This document shows positions 24,431 to 34,387 of a stretch of DNA of 64,000 nucleotides, piece by piece; the first letter of the stretch is position 1, and every line of letters begins with the position of its first letter. The notes under the pieces are model-generated. The model saw only the letters and a program-made list of their open reading frames with translations. It was not told the origin of the DNA and did no database searches. Source of the stretch: Siphonobacter sp. SORGH_AS_0500 (lineage in GTDB: Bacteria; Bacteroidota; Bacteroidia; Cytophagales; Spirosomataceae); contig NZ_NHPP01000001.1 in the NCBI RefSeq assembly GCF_002838835.1, positions 186,001-250,000 on the forward strand. Reading direction: 5' to 3'. The translations under genes were made by a program, and so were the position numbers.

Positions 24431-26023
24431 CTACCATCCACTATTCTGCGTCAAATTCGGATTTGCGTCCCGCTGCGACTGAGGCACGGGGTATATTTCA
24501 AATTTAGCATCGTAGGGTGGTAAGGTGCTATTAATGATCTGCTCGGGTTTAATGGCCGCCATTTCCTCTTTCAAAGTGCCCCAGCGACGAATGTCGTAAA
24601 TGGTGGTTAACTCTCCGGTTAACTCCAGACGCCGCTCCCGACGAATGGCCTGTCGTAAATCAGCTACCGAGCTAGCCTGCACTGTCGAAGCTTTCGCCCT
24701 GGTTCGTACGCGGTTCAGCAAGGGCAAAGCCTGAGCCGTCTGATTCGTTTCGTTTAAAGCTTCGGCTAGTAAGAGTAACACATCCGAAAATCGTAACTCG
24801 ATCAAATCGGAGCTATACCCTTGAGCCGCTGCTCCCGAAGGCCGGGCTACGCGAGCCAGTTTTCCGTAGGCCAGTCCACATTCAAAATTACTTTGCAGAA
24901 AGATTTCTCCCGTTCGTTTCACGTAATAATGCCGCGTTGTGGGGTTATACACAATGCTGTCTCCCGGTTCAGCACCGCCGTTTGCCACACCCTTGAATAC
25001 ATACCGATCTACGAGGGTGAAATCCCGACGCGTATCGGTGCGTTCGTAAAGGCGGTACAAATCGTACGTTAATCCGTAACTCGTCTGTTCATCTCCATTC
25101 ACTAACCCACGCGGGAAAAGATTAAAGGGAAAGATGTTACCGTTTGGATTCGAAGAGTTAATAAAGTAGCCAAAGGATAACACCAGCTCTTTATTCCGTT
25201 CATTATCCAGCGAAAAGATCGATTCAAAGTCATCCATAAGTCCAAGGTTATACTTGGCCTCATTAGCCGTTCCGACCACTTCCTGCAACTTGGCCGCCGC
25301 CCGCTGGTAATATTCCGATTGATTTAAGGGTTGACCGGCCATCTGCATGTATACTTTCCCTAACATGGCCTTCACCGTTCCTGCCGAAACCCGACCGAGG
25401 TTTTCTCCCGTCCACTGATTGGGTAAATTCGCTTCGGCAAACGTTAAATCTTCAATAATAGCGGTATACACTTCTTCCACCGATGCCCGGGGAGCATAAA
25501 TCAAGTCCCGATCATTCAGAGAAGTAATTTCACGCAAAATCAGAGGAACGCCGCCAAAATCCCGCACGAGATTGAAGTAAGCGTATCCACGCAGAAAACG
25601 AGCTTCGGCAATGTAAGGAGCTGCTGTCGAGTCCTGATTAACTGCCGACCGAGCGTTATCAATGACAATATTCGCCCGATAAATCACCCGATACATTCGC
25701 GTCCAGACGGCATCGAAAGCCCCCGCCGAAGGTAAGTGCCCAAACCGATAGTAAGGGTCGGCTCCAGGACCGAGGATGCCCCCTGTGGAATAGCGATGTC
25801 CTGATTCACTTAATAAAAAGCGGCTCCAGACGTCACTAAAATTCGGTGCCGACCAGATCTGGTACACCCCTAGCGTTGCCTTATTTAGTCCGTCTTCATT
25901 ACTGAAAACCTGTTCTTTAGAAATGGACGAGAACGGTTCTTCATCCAGGGCATTTCGACAGGAAGAAAGTCCGATTAGTAAGGTAAATCCTAAAAGCAGT
26001 CTATTTTTCATGGATTGGCTCAT
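24431..26023 (-). CDS. SusD/RagB family nutrient-binding outer-membrane lipoprotein
   Basis: Surface lipoprotein of 530 residues that captures a glycan or other nutrient and passes it to its SusC partner. The N-terminus is a lipoprotein signal (LLLGFTLLIGLSSC, lipid-modified Cys near 22), followed by the helical TPR region (WTRMYRVIYRANIVIDN, FLRGYAYFNLVRDFGGVPLI) and the C-terminal SusD domain ending RDANPNLTQNSGW. It shares one base with the SusC stop (TAATG), so the pair is translationally coupled. No glycoside hydrolase, sigma or anti-sigma gene is adjacent, so the ligand is unknown. Confidence 0.95.
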   Translation of the reverse strand: MSQSMKNRLLLGFTLLIGLSSCRNALDEEPFSSISKEQVFSNEDGLNKATLGVYQIWSAPNFSDVWSRFLLSESGHRYSTGGILGPGADPYYRFGHLPSAGAFDAVWTRMYRVIYRANIVIDNARSAVNQDSTAAPYIAEARFLRGYAYFNLVRDFGGVPLILREITSLNDRDLIYAPRASVEEVYTAIIEDLTFAEANLPNQWTGENLGRVSAGTVKAMLGKVYMQMAGQPLNQSEYYQRAAAKLQEVVGTANEAKYNLGLMDDFESIFSLDNERNKELVLSFGYFINSSNPNGNIFPFNLFPRGLVNGDEQTSYGLTYDLYRLYERTDTRRDFTLVDRYVFKGVANGGAEPGDSIVYNPTTRHYYVKRTGEIFLQSNFECGLAYGKLARVARPSGAAAQGYSSDLIELRFSDVLLLLAEALNETNQTAQALPLLNRVRTRAKASTVQASSVADLRQAIRRERRLELTGELTTIYDIRRWGTLKEEMAAIKPEQIINSTLPPYDAKFEIYPVPQSQRDANPNLTQNSGW

Positions 26024-29000
26024 TAAAAGTTGCAGGAAAGACCGAACGTATACGAACGCTGGGCCGGATATGCTCCGTAGTCAATTCCCTGCTGCAATAA
26101 GGACTGATTGAATGAACTTACTTCAGGATCGAATCCTGTATAGTTGGTAATGGTCAACAAGTTGGTTCCCGTTACAAAAAGGCGGAGGTTTTTAACGGGT
26201 CCCAACGTAGGAAAACCGTAGGAAAGCGTCAGCATTTTCAATCGGGCGAAGCTACCATCTTCCAGCATGACCGAGTTAATATCGCTCGATCCAATGCCTC
26301 GTTGGGTACTTGGGTAACGAGGGTTGTTATGAGGATTGGAAGGGGTCCAGCGGTTAGTATACCAATCCTGGGTCTGGTTGAAAATAACTCCCGCGTAATC
26401 TACCAGCCCATTATTGAGGTAAAAACGAGTGAGATTTAGTACGTCATTCCCCACGGACCCGGTGAAAAATGCGGTTAATCCGAAATTTTTCCAGGTAAAG
26501 TCAGTGTTCCAGCCAAATGTAAAATCAGGATTGGATTTGCCCAGAACCTGTCGGTCATCAGCCGTAATTTTTCCGTCTCCGTTCAAATCCTGATACTTCC
26601 AGGTTCCCGGAATCTGATCACTTAAGATTCCGTAAGGATAATTGGGCGTTCCTTCTGAATCAAAATCGCCGGGCTGGGCCAGACCCACAATTCGGTTTCC
26701 AAAAAACAAGCCCACTTCCCGACCCGGAATCAGAATACCCGAGGTTCCGCCCAGCAGGTTTCCACTGATGTTCACGTAATCTGGCGTGGTTCGTTCGCCC
26801 AGATCCAGCAGCGTCGTTACGTTATGGGAAACGTTCAGTCGAGTCGATAGAGTCAAGCTTTTCTTTTGAATAATAGTTGCCTGAATGCTAACCTCTACCC
26901 CCCGGTTTCGCATGGAACCATAATTATCCAGAATAGAACTCACACCCGATTGTGAAGGCAGGGTACGGGGTTGCAACAATCCCAGTGTTCGTTTTTCGTA
27001 ATAGTCAACGCTGAAATTCAGTCGCTCATTAGCTGAACTAAAGTCAATCCCCGCGTTTAACTGTCGCGTCCGTTCCCAGGAAAGATTCGGGTTACCAATG
27101 GTTGTGGAATACAAACTGGTCGCAATGTTACCTTCCTGCCCCATCTGGTAAAACCCGCTGTAGAACTGCGTTAGTGAAGAATACGCTCCAATAGCCTGGC
27201 TACCCGTTTCCCCGAACGAACCCCGAAGTTTGGCGTTCGAAACAAAGCGAACGTTTTTCATGAAGTTCTCTTCATTGAGATTCCAGGCCACCCCTACCGA
27301 TGGGAAAAATCCATACTTTTTGTTAGCCGCAAAGGGCGAAGCTCCATCCAGACGTAACGAAGTATTCAGCACATACTTACCGTTGAACGTATAGTTAACC
27401 CGGGCGAAAGCCGATTGGATGGTTCGGTTTTCCTTGAATGATCCAATATTCTGATTCTGAGCACTACCAATGTTATCTACTCCGAACTCAGGAATTGCAT
27501 AACCCGTAGAATTGGTGTTGAGTAACTCCACAATCTGCTGGTTATATTCTACCCCAAGCGTTGTGTTAAGGTAATGTTTATTAGCAAAATTGTTTTCATA
27601 CAGGAAATAGGAATTCAGGTTATAGCTATACGTATTCGCCAGGGTATTGCTGCCGCTCCCATTCGAGGCATATCCCTCCGCCGTGGTGGGGGGCAGAAAA
27701 ACTTTCCGACGCGTCAGGTTCTGATTCGTACCTACGCTTACCACCAATTGCAGCCCTTTCACAATTTTGAACCAGTTTTCCAGGTTCAGAATGGAGTAAT
27801 CATTGAGCGAAACATCCGTTTTGGACATCAACTCATTGTAAGGATTGGCGAAGTAATAACCCGAATAATTGGGAATTCCGGCACTGTTGAAGCCCAGGTA
27901 ATCTAGACCAAGCGTCGGTGGTGCTTTCAATCCATCCAGTAACCCACCCGAACTCGGCCAGGCTTTAGAAGACGTAATGGCCCGGTTGGATTGCTGACGG
28001 ACCAGCGAAAGCTGAGCTTTCACGGTGTACCAATCAGTAATATCGCTGTTAATATTAGCCCGAAAACTTCCCCGATTGTTATTGGAATTAATGATCGTTC
28101 CGCGTTCGTGGAGGTAATTGGTGGAAAGGTAAAAGGATGTTTTAGGTCCTCCACCCGAAACGCCTACCGTAATATCCTGCCGAAAACTAGGTTGGGTAAT
28201 CGCCTTTACCCAATCGGTGCTGGGCATAGTAGCGTTGATGTCCGTGAAGGCCGGAGGTCGGTTCGTCAAGGCGTAAGATTCGTTAATGACTTCCGCATAC
28301 TGCCGACTGTTCATCATCTGGATCGGATTGGCGATTTGTCCAAACGACGTTCGATTGACTAATTCTACCCGTCCTTCGCCCCGCTTGCCACTTTTGGTTG
28401 TAATCAGAATCACCCCGTTAGCCCCCCGTGAACCATAAATCGCCGTCGCTGAAGCATCTTTTAATACTTCCATGCTTTCAATATCGTTCGGGTTAATGCC
28501 GTACAACCCGTTCTGAGCGTAAGCTCCCGTAAAATTGGCGGAAGCTTCGCGGTAAGGCGGCATTGGAAATCCATCGACGACATAAAGCGGCTCGTTATTG
28601 CCGCTCAAGGAGTTATTACCCCGAATCCGAACGACGGTAGAAGCACCCGGTTCCCCCGACGATTCCGTTACCTGCACGCCCGTCGTCCGTCCCTGCAAGG
28701 CCTGATCAATGGTATTAACCACCGCCGTTTTTATCTCCGTTGCAGATACCCGGGAAGTGGCACTGGCAAGGTCCCGTTTGTTTTGCGTACCGTACCCTAC
28801 CACCACGACTTCTTTCAACGCTTTTACATCCGGCCTCATCGAAACATTAATCGTACTTAGATTTCGAACGGGCTGTTCCTGGGGTTGATATCCAGTAAAA
28901 CTGAAGACTAAAATGGATTGAGCGTTCGGCACTTTAACCTGATACGTCCCATCAACCGCCGTAATGGTCTGAATCTTCGTGTTTTTTACGGTAATTCCAA

Positions 29001-29541
29001 CACCGGGTAAGCCCCCCGCTTTTTCATCCGAAACTTTTCCTCTGACGACTTTCCCACCCGGTAGGCTATCCGTAGCAGCATTTTGAAGCGGTGGTGGTGT
29101 AGACAATGAATCTGCTTTGGCCGGTGTTTGAGTAGGTTTGGGAACCGTATCCTGCTTGACCGCCGGGATGGGTACCGAATCTTGCTGAAGTACACTCCTT
29201 CGGGGAGCGGTAGTATCTGGTTTAGCGGTTGGTCTGACGGGAGGCCGATTAACGGAGTCAGGCTTGCTCATCGGAACCGACGTTGTATCGGGCTTTGTTT
29301 TGGGTTTAACTAGCGTGTCTGGTTTTACCGCAGGTCGGGCCGGAACCGGAATGGTATCTGACGTAATGATCGGAACAGAAGTAGTATCAACCCTAGGTCT
29401 GCTAAGGGTGTCTGGCGGTGTTTGCTGAGCCTGGCTTTCCGTATAACTCATCACACACAAGGCCAGTATACTCATTCGTTTACAGTAATAACTCACTCCG
29501 GTAGCGTGCAGAGTAAGCCATAAAGGTTGACGCTTTTTCAT
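26023..29541 (-). CDS. SusC/RagA family TonB-dependent transporter with Pro/Thr-rich N-terminal extension
   Basis: Outer-membrane importer of 1172 residues, energised by TonB. After a signal sequence (to about residue 39) comes an unusual stretch of roughly 125 residues (about 40-165) made of imperfect repeats of the type KPDT-x-x-x-P. Then follow the carboxypeptidase-regulatory domain (VVRGKVSDEKAGGLPGVG), the SusC signature KEVVVVGYGTQ, the plug (about 255-370, with IRGNNSLSG and YGSRGANGVILITTK) and the 22-strand barrel ending in Phe. The first gene of the SusCD pair. The Pro-rich part is not usual in SusC and may span the periplasm or contact TonB. Confidence 0.95.
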   Translation of the reverse strand: MKKRQPLWLTLHATGVSYYCKRMSILALCVMSYTESQAQQTPPDTLSRPRVDTTSVPIITSDTIPVPARPAVKPDTLVKPKTKPDTTSVPMSKPDSVNRPPVRPTAKPDTTAPRRSVLQQDSVPIPAVKQDTVPKPTQTPAKADSLSTPPPLQNAATDSLPGGKVVRGKVSDEKAGGLPGVGITVKNTKIQTITAVDGTYQVKVPNAQSILVFSFTGYQPQEQPVRNLSTINVSMRPDVKALKEVVVVGYGTQNKRDLASATSRVSATEIKTAVVNTIDQALQGRTTGVQVTESSGEPGASTVVRIRGNNSLSGNNEPLYVVDGFPMPPYREASANFTGAYAQNGLYGINPNDIESMEVLKDASATAIYGSRGANGVILITTKSGKRGEGRVELVNRTSFGQIANPIQMMNSRQYAEVINESYALTNRPPAFTDINATMPSTDWVKAITQPSFRQDITVGVSGGGPKTSFYLSTNYLHERGTIINSNNNRGSFRANINSDITDWYTVKAQLSLVRQQSNRAITSSKAWPSSGGLLDGLKAPPTLGLDYLGFNSAGIPNYSGYYFANPYNELMSKTDVSLNDYSILNLENWFKIVKGLQLVVSVGTNQNLTRRKVFLPPTTAEGYASNGSGSNTLANTYSYNLNSYFLYENNFANKHYLNTTLGVEYNQQIVELLNTNSTGYAIPEFGVDNIGSAQNQNIGSFKENRTIQSAFARVNYTFNGKYVLNTSLRLDGASPFAANKKYGFFPSVGVAWNLNEENFMKNVRFVSNAKLRGSFGETGSQAIGAYSSLTQFYSGFYQMGQEGNIATSLYSTTIGNPNLSWERTRQLNAGIDFSSANERLNFSVDYYEKRTLGLLQPRTLPSQSGVSSILDNYGSMRNRGVEVSIQATIIQKKSLTLSTRLNVSHNVTTLLDLGERTTPDYVNISGNLLGGTSGILIPGREVGLFFGNRIVGLAQPGDFDSEGTPNYPYGILSDQIPGTWKYQDLNGDGKITADDRQVLGKSNPDFTFGWNTDFTWKNFGLTAFFTGSVGNDVLNLTRFYLNNGLVDYAGVIFNQTQDWYTNRWTPSNPHNNPRYPSTQRGIGSSDINSVMLEDGSFARLKMLTLSYGFPTLGPVKNLRLFVTGTNLLTITNYTGFDPEVSSFNQSLLQQGIDYGAYPAQRSYTFGLSCNF

Positions 29542-30117
29542 ACGTTAATAATAGAGACTGAATATTCCCTGATCCTTTTATTAAGCGAACCTGTTGTGGT
29601 CTGTATACTGACACAACGGCATTATTTCAGTCTTTATAAAAGGCTGATGTGTACTTGTTCAAAGAGAATTGAATTCGGTGTAGGGCCTTGATTAATATTC
29701 AGAAATTCTAAATATTATCGTTACTCGAAAGAAAATGATACTAGTACTTAGATAGATTTTTAAAGGCTTATTTCATCTTAAAAAAAGTATTCCAGTTCCG
29801 TACCAATACTTTATTTCGATTTAATAAAAAGTTTTATTATTATCTATTTTCAATAAAATTTCCATTTAACTATCTATTATACAGCATATTATATATACAT
29901 ATACAATAATTTAATTTCAAAAATCTATTTATAGCTTATTTTACTATCGCGTTTATTTAGCTTAACTAATCTTGTATTAAAAAGTGCAATACATGGAAAT
30001 TGACTAGAAATGAGATTTTTCTTTCTTATTTCAATCCCTAACAATTTCTGGAGCAAGATTCTACTTCATTCCTACTCTACCTGCCATTACACGTTATATA
30101 ATCTCCTGATAAAATAA
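29542..30117. other. Long AT-rich intergenic region upstream of susC
   Basis: About 580 bp without coding potential or RNA gene that I can recognise, extremely AT-rich between 29700 and 30000. It must contain the promoter of the SusCD operon, but I find only a weak TCTCTTTG on the minus strand near 29655-29665. Confidence 0.5.
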
Positions 30118-30121
30118 AAAA

Positions 30122-30149
30122 AGAGGAAGCGATTGGTATCGCTTCCTCT
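30122..30149 (-). terminator. Terminator of small membrane protein gene
   Basis: A perfect 12-bp stem (30122-30133 with 30138-30149) and TGGT loop, followed on the minus strand by a long T-rich tract. Confidence 0.87.
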
Positions 30150-30201
30150 GCTATTGAGATTAAGTAGGTATCTTCTGATTCTTCTGTACTTATCAATTCA
30201 C

Positions 30202-30447
30202 TTACCTCCGATTACGTAAGGCCACGGCTACACGTTGCTGAACGCCCGTTTGGTGGTGCATAATTTTAGAAGCCGTTGAGCGGGCAATTTTGCGTTCACG
30301 AATAAACACGTGTACAGCAGCCAGGATACTTAATGCAATTATGATCGACGCCGCCATTCTGATTGGGGTTACTTTTTCATTCGTAGTGGATTGATGAAAT
30401 ACTGCGTAGATGAGCAATCCCAGGATGGCAATACAGACGAAGATCAT
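30202..30447 (-). CDS. Small two-helix membrane protein, uncharacterised
   Basis: Protein of 81 residues with two hydrophobic helices (about residues 2-17 and 30-47) and a basic C-terminal tail (RERKIARSTASK...ALRNRR). Both helices and the positive tail suggest an inner-membrane hairpin with a cytosolic end. I do not recognise a family. Support for it being a real gene: a strong terminator in the right place, normal codon use, and start at the edge of a 200-bp gap. It stands alone. Confidence 0.65.
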   Translation of the reverse strand: MIFVCIAILGLLIYAVFHQSTTNEKVTPIRMAASIIIALSILAAVHVFIRERKIARSTASKIMHHQTGVQQRVAVALRNRR

Positions 30448-30654
30448 ACAATTTGACGGTTAGTGTTTTGGTATTTTCAAAGTTAAACAGATTTCCGACA
30501 ATCCAAAGATATAATTCAATTTATTGTTAGTTAAATACATATTAATTAACAGTTATTAATTTGTAATCGGCTTTCGTCGCAACAACGGGCTTAGTTTGCC
30601 CATACTTTGGTACATTTAAGCTCCCTTATCTACTAATAACCTGAGCAATTTTCA

Positions 30655-33138
30655 ATGAGGCTTCGTTTTTCACTCTTCGCTCTAATCCTGTTTGTTTATA
30701 CTGTCGGGTATGCTCAAATACCCAAACCGCTCCCTCCGGGGGAAATTCTTCTCAATCTCAAAAAGCTCAATGTACTGGGGTCTGTGCTCTACGTAGCCGC
30801 TCACCCAGACGACGAGAACACCGTTATGCTGTCCTGGCTGGCTAAAGAACGGCTGGCCCGAACGGGTTACCTGTCGCTCACTCGCGGCGATGGGGGCCAA
30901 AACCTGATTGGCAGCGAACAGGCCGACTTAATGGGTTTGATTCGTACGTATGAGTTATTGGGAGCCCGTGCCATTGATGGTCCTGAGCAATACTTCAGTC
31001 GGGCCAACGACTTTGGTTTTTCCAAGAATACCGAAGAAACATTGGACGTCTGGGGAAAGAATGCCGTGCTGGCCGACATCGTTTGGCGAATTCGTAACTT
31101 CCGTCCCGATGTCATGATCTGCCGCTTCCCTCCCGATCCGAGAGCAGGCCACGGGAATCACTCGGCTTCGGCTTATCTGGCCGAGGAAGCCTTCAAAATG
31201 GCAGGTGATCCTACCCAATTCCCCGAACAACTCAAGTTTGTAAAGCCCTGGCAGCCCAAACGGATCCTATGGAATACGTTTGCGTTCGGTATAAACCCGG
31301 CCCAGCGACCCAGCGAAGGTAGTTGGATTTCGGTTGAAATTGGTGGGTATAATCCATTGTTGGGTATCTCTTATCCCGAACTGGCGGCAGAAAGTCGTTC
31401 CCAACATAAATCCCAGGGATTCGGCGTTGCCAAATCGCGTGGACTGAAAATTGAGTACCTCGTTCATAAAAACGGAGATAAAGCAACGAAAGATCTGTTT
31501 GATGGGGTGGAGACAAGCTGGAAACGCGTGAAGGGCGGCGAAGCTGTGCAACGCGTTATTACCCAGGCAATTCAGGAATTCAAGCCCGAACAGCCTTCGG
31601 CTATTGTCCCCCTGCTGGTTCAGGCCTATCAATTGGTTGATAAGCTAGATGATGCCTACTGGAAAGAGCAAAAGAAGAAAGAGTTATCACAGCTCATCGT
31701 GGCTTGTGCCGGACTTTACTACGAAAGTAATCCTTCGAAATTTGCTGTAGCCGGAGGAGAAGGCATTACCCTCACCACAACGATTATCAAACGCTCAGAC
31801 ATACCCGTCACTTTAAAATCGGTGCGTTTCAAAGGTTTTCAGAAAGATACAATGCTTCATCTTTCGCTGCCTGATAATGAATTACAACGCCTCAGTAACA
31901 GCTTTACCATTCCTCTCAATCAGCCCATTACACAGCCGTATTGGCTACTACAGCCCAAAATGAGCAAAGGTATGTATCGGGTGGATGAGTTAGCCATCAA
32001 TGGCTTACCCGAAAAACCTGCTGATTTCCAGACGGAGTTTTCGGTGGACATTAATGGTCTTCCCCTGACGCTTCAGGTTCCGGTTACCTACAAATACACC
32101 GACGCCGTTCGCGGTGAGTTATACCGTCCCTTTGAGGTTCGTCCGGTCTTTACGGCAACCCCTTCTGATAAAGTGCTGGTTTTCCCGGACGGTCAGCCCA
32201 AAAGTTATAGTGTGATGCTCAAGGCTTCAAAGGCGAATGTATCGGGTCAGGTTAGTCTGGAGTTACCGAAAGGATGGAGGTCTGAACCGACTCAGATTCC
32301 GGTTGATTTTACTACCAAGTTTCAGGAACAGACGGTTACCTTCCAGCTAATTCCTCCGAAAGAAGCTTCAGACGCTAGCGTAAAAGTGGTCGTGAAAACA
32401 ACGGATGAAGTTTCTTCGCGGGGGCTTTACGAAATTGGGTATGAGCACATTCCTCCGCTGGCGGTTTTTCCCGCCGCCGAAACCAAACTGGTGCGGTTAG
32501 CCATTCAGAATAAGGCTAAAACCATTGGGTATATTCCCGGAGCAGGTGATGAAATTCCGGCAGCTTTACGTCAGATGGGCTGTTCCGTAACCCTCCTGGG
32601 TGAAAAAGAATTAACCGGATCATTAGCAGCATACGACGCCATTGTGGTGGGTGTTCGGGCCTACAACGTGAACCCTCGCATGAACTATTACCAGCCGCGT
32701 TTGATGGAATACGTAAAGAATGGCGGTACACTGATCGTTCAGTATCAGGTTAATTCAGGCATTCAGCCCCTGGAAAAAGGCATGGGCCCCTATTCTTTCC
32801 ATTTATCCAAAGATCGGGTAACGGTAGAAGAAGCGGAGATGCGTTTGCTTCAACCCAACCATCCGATTGTCAATACACCTAATAAAATAACTGATGCCGA
32901 CTTTAAAGGCTGGGTTCAGGAACGTGGCTTGTACTTCGCCGATGAGTGGGCTCCAGAGTATCAAACCATTTTCAGCAGTAACGATCCCAATGAACAGCCT
33001 CTGAACGGTGGGATGCTGGCCACACAGTACGGCAAAGGCTGGTATGTTTTTACAGGTTATGCTTTTTTCCGGCAGTTGCCCGCCGGTGTTCCCGGGGCGT
33101 ACCGATTGTTTGCTAACCTGATTTCTTTAGGGAAGTAA
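30655..33138 (+). CDS. Secreted PIG-L family deacetylase, multidomain
   Basis: Exported protein of 827 residues (signal peptide to about residue 20). The N-terminal PIG-L/LmbE domain has the zinc and catalytic motif AAHPDDEN (His50, Asp52, Asp53) and a second His in AGHGNHSAS; this fold removes acetyl groups from N-acetylglucosamine conjugates. The middle holds beta-sandwich domains (about 340-620) and the C-terminal 200 residues resemble a ThuA/amidotransferase-like domain (VVGVRAYNVNPRM...NGGTLIVQYQVN). The same architecture is common in Bacteroidota, with unknown substrate. It is divergent from the small membrane protein and ends at a strong terminator. Confidence 0.88.
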   Translation: MRLRFSLFALILFVYTVGYAQIPKPLPPGEILLNLKKLNVLGSVLYVAAHPDDENTVMLSWLAKERLARTGYLSLTRGDGGQNLIGSEQADLMGLIRTYELLGARAIDGPEQYFSRANDFGFSKNTEETLDVWGKNAVLADIVWRIRNFRPDVMICRFPPDPRAGHGNHSASAYLAEEAFKMAGDPTQFPEQLKFVKPWQPKRILWNTFAFGINPAQRPSEGSWISVEIGGYNPLLGISYPELAAESRSQHKSQGFGVAKSRGLKIEYLVHKNGDKATKDLFDGVETSWKRVKGGEAVQRVITQAIQEFKPEQPSAIVPLLVQAYQLVDKLDDAYWKEQKKKELSQLIVACAGLYYESNPSKFAVAGGEGITLTTTIIKRSDIPVTLKSVRFKGFQKDTMLHLSLPDNELQRLSNSFTIPLNQPITQPYWLLQPKMSKGMYRVDELAINGLPEKPADFQTEFSVDINGLPLTLQVPVTYKYTDAVRGELYRPFEVRPVFTATPSDKVLVFPDGQPKSYSVMLKASKANVSGQVSLELPKGWRSEPTQIPVDFTTKFQEQTVTFQLIPPKEASDASVKVVVKTTDEVSSRGLYEIGYEHIPPLAVFPAAETKLVRLAIQNKAKTIGYIPGAGDEIPAALRQMGCSVTLLGEKELTGSLAAYDAIVVGVRAYNVNPRMNYYQPRLMEYVKNGGTLIVQYQVNSGIQPLEKGMGPYSFHLSKDRVTVEEAEMRLLQPNHPIVNTPNKITDADFKGWVQERGLYFADEWAPEYQTIFSSNDPNEQPLNGGMLATQYGKGWYVFTGYAFFRQLPAGVPGAYRLFANLISLGK

Positions 33139-33160
33139 TCCTTATTGATAGATCCCCGTT

Positions 33161-33202
33161 AATGAAAAAAGACGTGACCGAACAGTCACGTCTTTTTTCA
33201 TT
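33161..33202. terminator. Bidirectional terminator, 18-bp stem
   Basis: A perfect 18-bp inverted repeat (33161-33178 with 33185-33202), 6-nt loop, with A6 and T6 tracts inside the stem. It separates the convergent deacetylase and universal stress genes. Confidence 0.92.
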
Positions 33203-33219
33203 ATACACGAGCAATTGAA

Positions 33220-34047
33220 CTACTGCTGCACCAGTGTTAATACGGGCACTTCGGAATGGTTAACCACCTTTTCGGCAATGCTGCCATGAAACCAGTGACT
33301 CAGTCCCGTGCGGCCATGCGTGTACAAAGCGATTAAATCGGCATTGATTTCTTCGGCATAACGGATAATTCCGGCTTCTTCACTTACGGCGTCAATAATC
33401 GCGTAGGAATACGATTCCAATTTCAAATCAACGGCCAGCTCGGTCATGTCTTCTTCGAGGTCATCAAAACTACGATCCAGGTAACCCGTATTTACCGTCA
33501 GGAAGTGTGGATGAGCTTTTCGAACATCCGCAAAGGCAAAGAAGGCATGCAAGGCTTTGGTATTCGTAAAATCCGTTGGAAACAGTACTTTCTGATAGGC
33601 AATCGGTTCTGCATTCTTGATAATCAAAACCGGGCATTTGGCATACCTTACCACCCGCTCGGCATTGGAACCTGTGGTTTTCTCCTTCCAGCCCGTAGCT
33701 CCTTCCGAGGCCATTACAATCAAATCGGCTTTACTGGAAGCAATGGTTTCGCCGATAGTGCTCATTTGCCGGTTCACAATGGCTGATATGGGCACCTGAT
33801 GATACTTGGGCTGGTCTAACAGGCAACGCAGTCGATTTTCGATAGATTCTACGCGTTCCTCAAAGGCATCATCCATGTCCTGATCCCAACTTCCTTCAGC
33901 ATGAGCGTCCATTAATATAGGTTCGGGATATTTCACAACTCCCAACAATAAAATGGAAGCCTGAACGGGAATAGCCAGATCAACAGCCCGGTCAAGGGCT
34001 TTCAGGGAAAGGGGACTAAAGTCTGTAGGAACCAATATCGTTTTCAT
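33220..34047 (-). CDS. Universal stress protein, tandem UspA domains
   Basis: Cytosolic protein of 275 residues with two UspA domains, residues 1-145 and 150-275. The first starts KTILVPTDFSPLSLKALDRA, the second KVLFPTDFTNTKALHAFFAF; the C-terminal domain has the ATP-binding loop HGRTGLSHWFHGSIAEKVV, while the first has SEGATGWKEKTTGSNAERVV. Members bind ATP or other ligands and help cells endure starvation or oxidative stress. Monocistronic. No specific regulatory site seen. Confidence 0.93.
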   Translation of the reverse strand: MKTILVPTDFSPLSLKALDRAVDLAIPVQASILLLGVVKYPEPILMDAHAEGSWDQDMDDAFEERVESIENRLRCLLDQPKYHQVPISAIVNRQMSTIGETIASSKADLIVMASEGATGWKEKTTGSNAERVVRYAKCPVLIIKNAEPIAYQKVLFPTDFTNTKALHAFFAFADVRKAHPHFLTVNTGYLDRSFDDLEEDMTELAVDLKLESYSYAIIDAVSEEAGIIRYAEEINADLIALYTHGRTGLSHWFHGSIAEKVVNHSEVPVLTLVQQ

Positions 34048-34185
34048 TTCATCAGGCGTTTATATCTACTTCAAAACAACAAGATCAGCCTGATTATGCG
34101 AATGCGATTTACTACCTTCGGCAGGTAATAAATGTCATTTTTTAGTTGATGCTTTTTGTAGATTATACACCTACCAAAGCCTTTG

Positions 34186-34325
34186 TAATGCTACCAGCGG
34201 ATCAGCCAGAGTATCTAGCATCACTAACCCTCCATACCGCTACCAGCCTTTCTGCTGGTAGCAACCACCTTAGGACCAAGAAACTAAGCAGATATCAAAG
34301 TGTTGTTGCCAGCGGATTCACAGGG
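34186..34325. repeat. Cluster of CTACCAGC/GCTGCCAGC-type hairpin repeats
   Basis: The best copy is GCTACCAGC-N6-GCTGGTAGC (34239-34262), a perfect 9-bp stem. Half-sites with the same word lie at 34190 (GCTACCAGCGG) and 34306 (GTTGCCAGCGG). Related hairpins occur at 39471 and 54181. An open frame of about 60 codons runs across this segment but is an artefact of the repeat. Confidence 0.6.
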
Positions 34326-34333
34326 TTACCATG

Positions 34334-34365
34334 AAAAAGACCCCGACCAAGGCCGAGGTCTTTTT
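34334..34365 (-). terminator. Aconitase terminator
   Basis: AAAAAGACC (34334-34342) pairs with GGTCTTTTT (34357-34365), extended inside by CG/CG after one mismatch. The minus-strand T-run matches the aconitase gene that ends at 34388. Confidence 0.83.
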
Positions 34366-34387
34366 ACTATTCATACGTCAAGTACAA

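Noticed and set aside
27574..28362. Long open frames opposite the SusC gene
   Set aside because: Antisense shadows of a clearly coding gene, with no start signal or family match.
34146..34334. A 62-codon open frame upstream of the aconitase terminator
   Set aside because: It is made largely of the CTACCAGC repeat family and has no family resemblance.
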